Assembly (NCBI GenBank): GCA_903923905.1
Contig: CAIXZH010000021.1
Location: 1 to 64,000, forward strand
Source: an uncultured Bacteroidia bacterium
GTDB lineage: Bacteria; Bacteroidota; Bacteroidia; Bacteroidales; Prolixibacteraceae
Direction: 5' to 3'
Length of the DNA: 64,000 nt
The notes under the pieces were generated by a model. The model saw only the letters and a program-made list of their open reading frames with translations. It was not told the DNA's origin and ran no database searches. Below are positions 61,877-64,000 of this stretch, piece after piece. Both the position numbers and the translations under genes were made by a program. The first letter of the stretch is position 1, and each line of letters opens with the position of its first letter.

Positions 61877-62977
61877 TCACGGATTATAGTGGTAACACTC
61901 TCCCCAAACCATAACAACCACCGGGTATTTTGATTTTTTTAAACAGGCATAATTTAGCTCAAGGTATTTGTCATCGCCCCAGTATGGAAGCCTGTCCCAG
62001 ACAGTATGTCCCAGTTCAAGTTCATGACCCGGTACCACCAATGCCGGATTAAATCCTCTTACAATCCGGAAAATATCTGTAGTCCAGGCGTTTGGCATCA
62101 GGATATCCACTTTATGATTTTTGGCAACCCGATCAATCCAGTCAAAATCGCCCATCATATCTCCCTCATTGATCTGATCACCGGTATGGGCAACGGTTAT
62201 CCCCTCGGGGGTCGTAACCATCGACACATTATTAATAGCAGAGGTGAGCTGGTGTCCGGGATAAATGATGAGATCCAGCGTACGGTTATTGGCAAGTTTT
62301 AGTTTCTGGGTTTTTTCTGCTCTTCGCTCAAGGTGAGTGATTTTCGAGAAAATCGGGTCATCTTTCCATACCTCTTCTGGTGCGATTACCGGTTTTCCCT
62401 GTTCCAGAAATTTTTCCGCCATCGCTTTATCTGCGTGATCATGATGTTTATGACTGATAAACAAGACATCACATTGTTTAACAATCTGTTCCATCGCTTC
62501 GGCCGGCAAGGCAAAATCCGGTGAATCGGATGAAGCGCCGCCAACAAGGTCGAAGGCAAGAGTGACCGATTTGGTGCGAACGATAAAACCCATATTGTAC
62601 AGCTTCCAGATGATGGCATCCTGATCTGCGTTGGTTTTCACCAGTTCCTTAATCAGGTGGTCTGCCTGTGTGTGAAAGAAATCTATGCCAGGTTTCCGGA
62701 AGGCGGCAAATTTTTCATGAAAGACGGCATCCATCAAGAGTTTGGCGAATCCCCGTTCGCGCCCTTCATGGATTACCGGGGGATAAACAGCCAGAATAGT
62801 CTTCACGGAATCGAGAAACACGCTTGCCTGGCGATCCAGGTAATCATTATCTTTCTGACTCAGCTGAGGATCAGGAAGCCCGCCCTCTTTGTGCTTTTGC
62901 ATACTCTGGGCAACGGTTTTCCCGGGAGTGAAAAGCCCGAATAAAAGTATCAGTAGGAAGCCGGTGAATATTTTCAT
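61877..62977 (-). CDS. Secreted metallo-beta-lactamase-fold hydrolase
   Basis: A 366-residue protein with a signal peptide (1-23, ending TVAQ). A helical extension covers ~25-130. The MBL fold shows ISHKHHDHADKAM (HxHxDH ligands near residue 175), IIYPGHQ, VAHTGDQINEGDM and VVPGHELELGH. It resembles UlaG-like lactonases more than beta-lactamases. The reaction is not known; in this cluster a lactone or sugar ester is a fair guess. It starts 5 nt after the GH3 stop, so the two are surely co-transcribed. Confidence 0.85.
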   Translation of the reverse strand: MKIFTGFLLILLFGLFTPGKTVAQSMQKHKEGGLPDPQLSQKDNDYLDRQASVFLDSVKTILAVYPPVIHEGRERGFAKLLMDAVFHEKFAAFRKPGIDFFHTQADHLIKELVKTNADQDAIIWKLYNMGFIVRTKSVTLAFDLVGGASSDSPDFALPAEAMEQIVKQCDVLFISHKHHDHADKAMAEKFLEQGKPVIAPEEVWKDDPIFSKITHLERRAEKTQKLKLANNRTLDLIIYPGHQLTSAINNVSMVTTPEGITVAHTGDQINEGDMMGDFDWIDRVAKNHKVDILMPNAWTTDIFRIVRGFNPALVVPGHELELGHTVWDRLPYWGDDKYLELNYACLKKSKYPVVVMVWGECYHYNP

Positions 62978-62982
62978 GATAT

Positions 62983-64000
62983 TTATTTTTTCCGGTTAAC
63001 GCTTATTTCATCTAACCGTGAATTTAACAAAGAAAATGGGTAGAGCACATTGTGAACCTTCTCAACCACAAGTTCGTTTGGCAACCTAAATGTCGATTTG
63101 AGCCGGATATCTTTGGACGAGGCACCGATCCTCACCTCATAAACCCCCGGATCTGCCACCCACGCCGATTTGCCGGTCCAGAAGGAGGCGATGGAGCGGG
63201 CATCGAGCACAAAAGAGAGTTGCTGGGTTTCTCCCGGTTTAAGCAGTTTCGTTTTGGCAAATCCCCTAAGCTCCTGAAATGGTTTCTCCATACCCGAGAC
63301 CGGAGCGGACAAATAGAGCTGAGCGACCTCTTTACCCGGTACTGTACCGCTGTTTTTCACGGTTACGGTTACCAGGATCTGATTATTGAAAACCGTTCTG
63401 CTTAAGTTCAGATTCTTAAACTCAAACGAAGTGTAGGAGAGGCCGTAACCAAACTCGTAAGCCGTGGGTATTTTGAAGGAGTCAAAGTAACGGTAACCCA
63501 CATAAATTCCTTCATTATATTGTACCGGGAGTACTTCAGCTGTTTTTAGTCCCTCTTCCCCTTTATATTCACCGGATGAAGGAATGTCCGAATACTTCAC
63601 AGGAAATGAAACAGGTAATTTACCCGAAGGATTTACTACCCCTTTGAGCACATCAGCAACGGCATTGCCCCCTTGTTGTCCGGTTTGCCAGACATGAAGT
63701 ATAGCATCAGGCAGGTCGCTCCATCCGCTTGTTTCAAAGAATCCCCCGACATTCAGGATTACAACAACCCGCTTTCCGGCAGCATGGTAACTCTCACAAA
63801 CATCCCGGATTAAACTCAGTTCTGTTTGATCGAGGGGAATAAAACCGTTGTCATGACCTTCTCCTCCAGACCGTCCAATGGTAATCACCGCGATATCGGA
63901 TTCGCCCACCTGCCTTGAAATGGTGGCTTTTGACAGGTTCAATTCTGAATGAAAGGGAATAATTCGCCGATAGAAATAGTCGGTCACTTTGCGGTTATTG
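62983..64000 (-). CDS. GH3 family beta-glycosidase, C-terminal part (5' end outside window)
   Basis: The frame is open through the last base of the window, so the GTG at 63987 is internal. The visible part starts within the second GH3 domain (ESDIAVITIGRSGGEGHDNG, NVGGFFETSGW, GGNAVADVLKGVVNPSGKLP). It continues through FGYGLSYTSFEF to an FN3-like C-terminal domain (VTVTVKNSGTVPGKEVAQLY, DPGVYEVRIGASS). The catalytic N-terminal barrel lies beyond the window. No PA14 insertion is seen in the visible part, unlike the other GH3. It heads the minus-strand cluster that continues with the MBL-fold gene. Confidence 0.92.
   Translation of the reverse strand, partial: NNRKVTDYFYRRIIPFHSELNLSKATISRQVGESDIAVITIGRSGGEGHDNGFIPLDQTELSLIRDVCESYHAAGKRVVVILNVGGFFETSGWSDLPDAILHVWQTGQQGGNAVADVLKGVVNPSGKLPVSFPVKYSDIPSSGEYKGEEGLKTAEVLPVQYNEGIYVGYRYFDSFKIPTAYEFGYGLSYTSFEFKNLNLSRTVFNNQILVTVTVKNSGTVPGKEVAQLYLSAPVSGMEKPFQELRGFAKTKLLKPGETQQLSFVLDARSIASFWTGKSAWVADPGVYEVRIGASSKDIRLKSTFRLPNELVVEKVHNVLYPFSLLNSRLDEISVNRKK

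Overview
The window looks like a chromosomal piece of a glycan-degrading Bacteroidota bacterium, most likely a Bacteroidia/Marinilabiliales-type organism. The evidence is a SprB-like repeat adhesin with a type IX secretion (T9SS) type-B C-terminus next to a PorP/SprF gene, several lineage-typical families (DUF5686, DUF5687, DUF2157/GDYXXLXY, DUF5009), exo-glycosidase families GH78, GH92 and GH3, and one TTG-N19-TAnnTTTG promoter. The placement is inferred from gene content only. I see no rRNA, tRNA, CRISPR array, transposase, or SusC/SusD pair.

Layout. 1-8.9 kb: surface/T9SS set on the plus strand (5'-truncated giant adhesin, PorP/SprF protein, PD40-OmpA-SPOR protein). 9-13.8 kb: housekeeping genes (acpP-fabF-rnc on minus; purN, LD-carboxypeptidase, YraN and MmcQ/YjbR on plus). 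13.8-23.7 kb: a GH78 rhamnosidase, a small S4 protein, a DUF5686 outer-membrane protein, a TadA-type deaminase, aspS and a GH13 lipoprotein. 23.8-30.5 kb: an accessory, partly decayed zone with a 42/21-nt degenerate repeat array, a PAS-LuxR regulator, a pair of 120-bp direct repeats around a small membrane-protein gene, a TonB C-terminal remnant, a CPBP protease, a broken DUF2157 gene with its intact GDYXXLXY partner, and two copies of an element made of miniature hairpins. 30.8-35.5 kb: a DUF5687/ABC exporter pair, an OmpA-like protein and an unrecognised exported protein.

35.5-47.7 kb: a minus-strand, operon-like run transcribed as GH92, Gfo/Idh oxidoreductase, GH78, APC permease, GH92. All three hydrolases end in the same chitobiase-like plus PA14-like module. 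48.1-48.7 kb: a HigB/HigA toxin-antitoxin pair. 48.9-50.5 kb: a secreted protein that resembles alpha/alpha-barrel glycosidases. 50.7-64 kb: a second minus-strand run (GH3 partial, MBL-fold protein, membrane PHP protein, DUF5009, GH3 with PA14 insert, polytopic membrane protein, parallel beta-helix protein, CPBP protease).

How the parts may work together: two GH78, two GH92 and two GH3 enzymes plus a beta-helix protein suggest exo-trimming of a rhamnose- and mannose-containing glycan, with an oxidoreductase and permease taking part downstream. With no SusCD pair or dedicated sensor here, this is not a canonical polysaccharide utilization locus. Intergenic DNA is rich in perfect hairpins, several sharing a CTACG/CGTAG apex. 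I did not find a clearly new defence or mobile system; the best candidates for new biology are the repeat families, the decay zone and the shared carbohydrate-binding tail.
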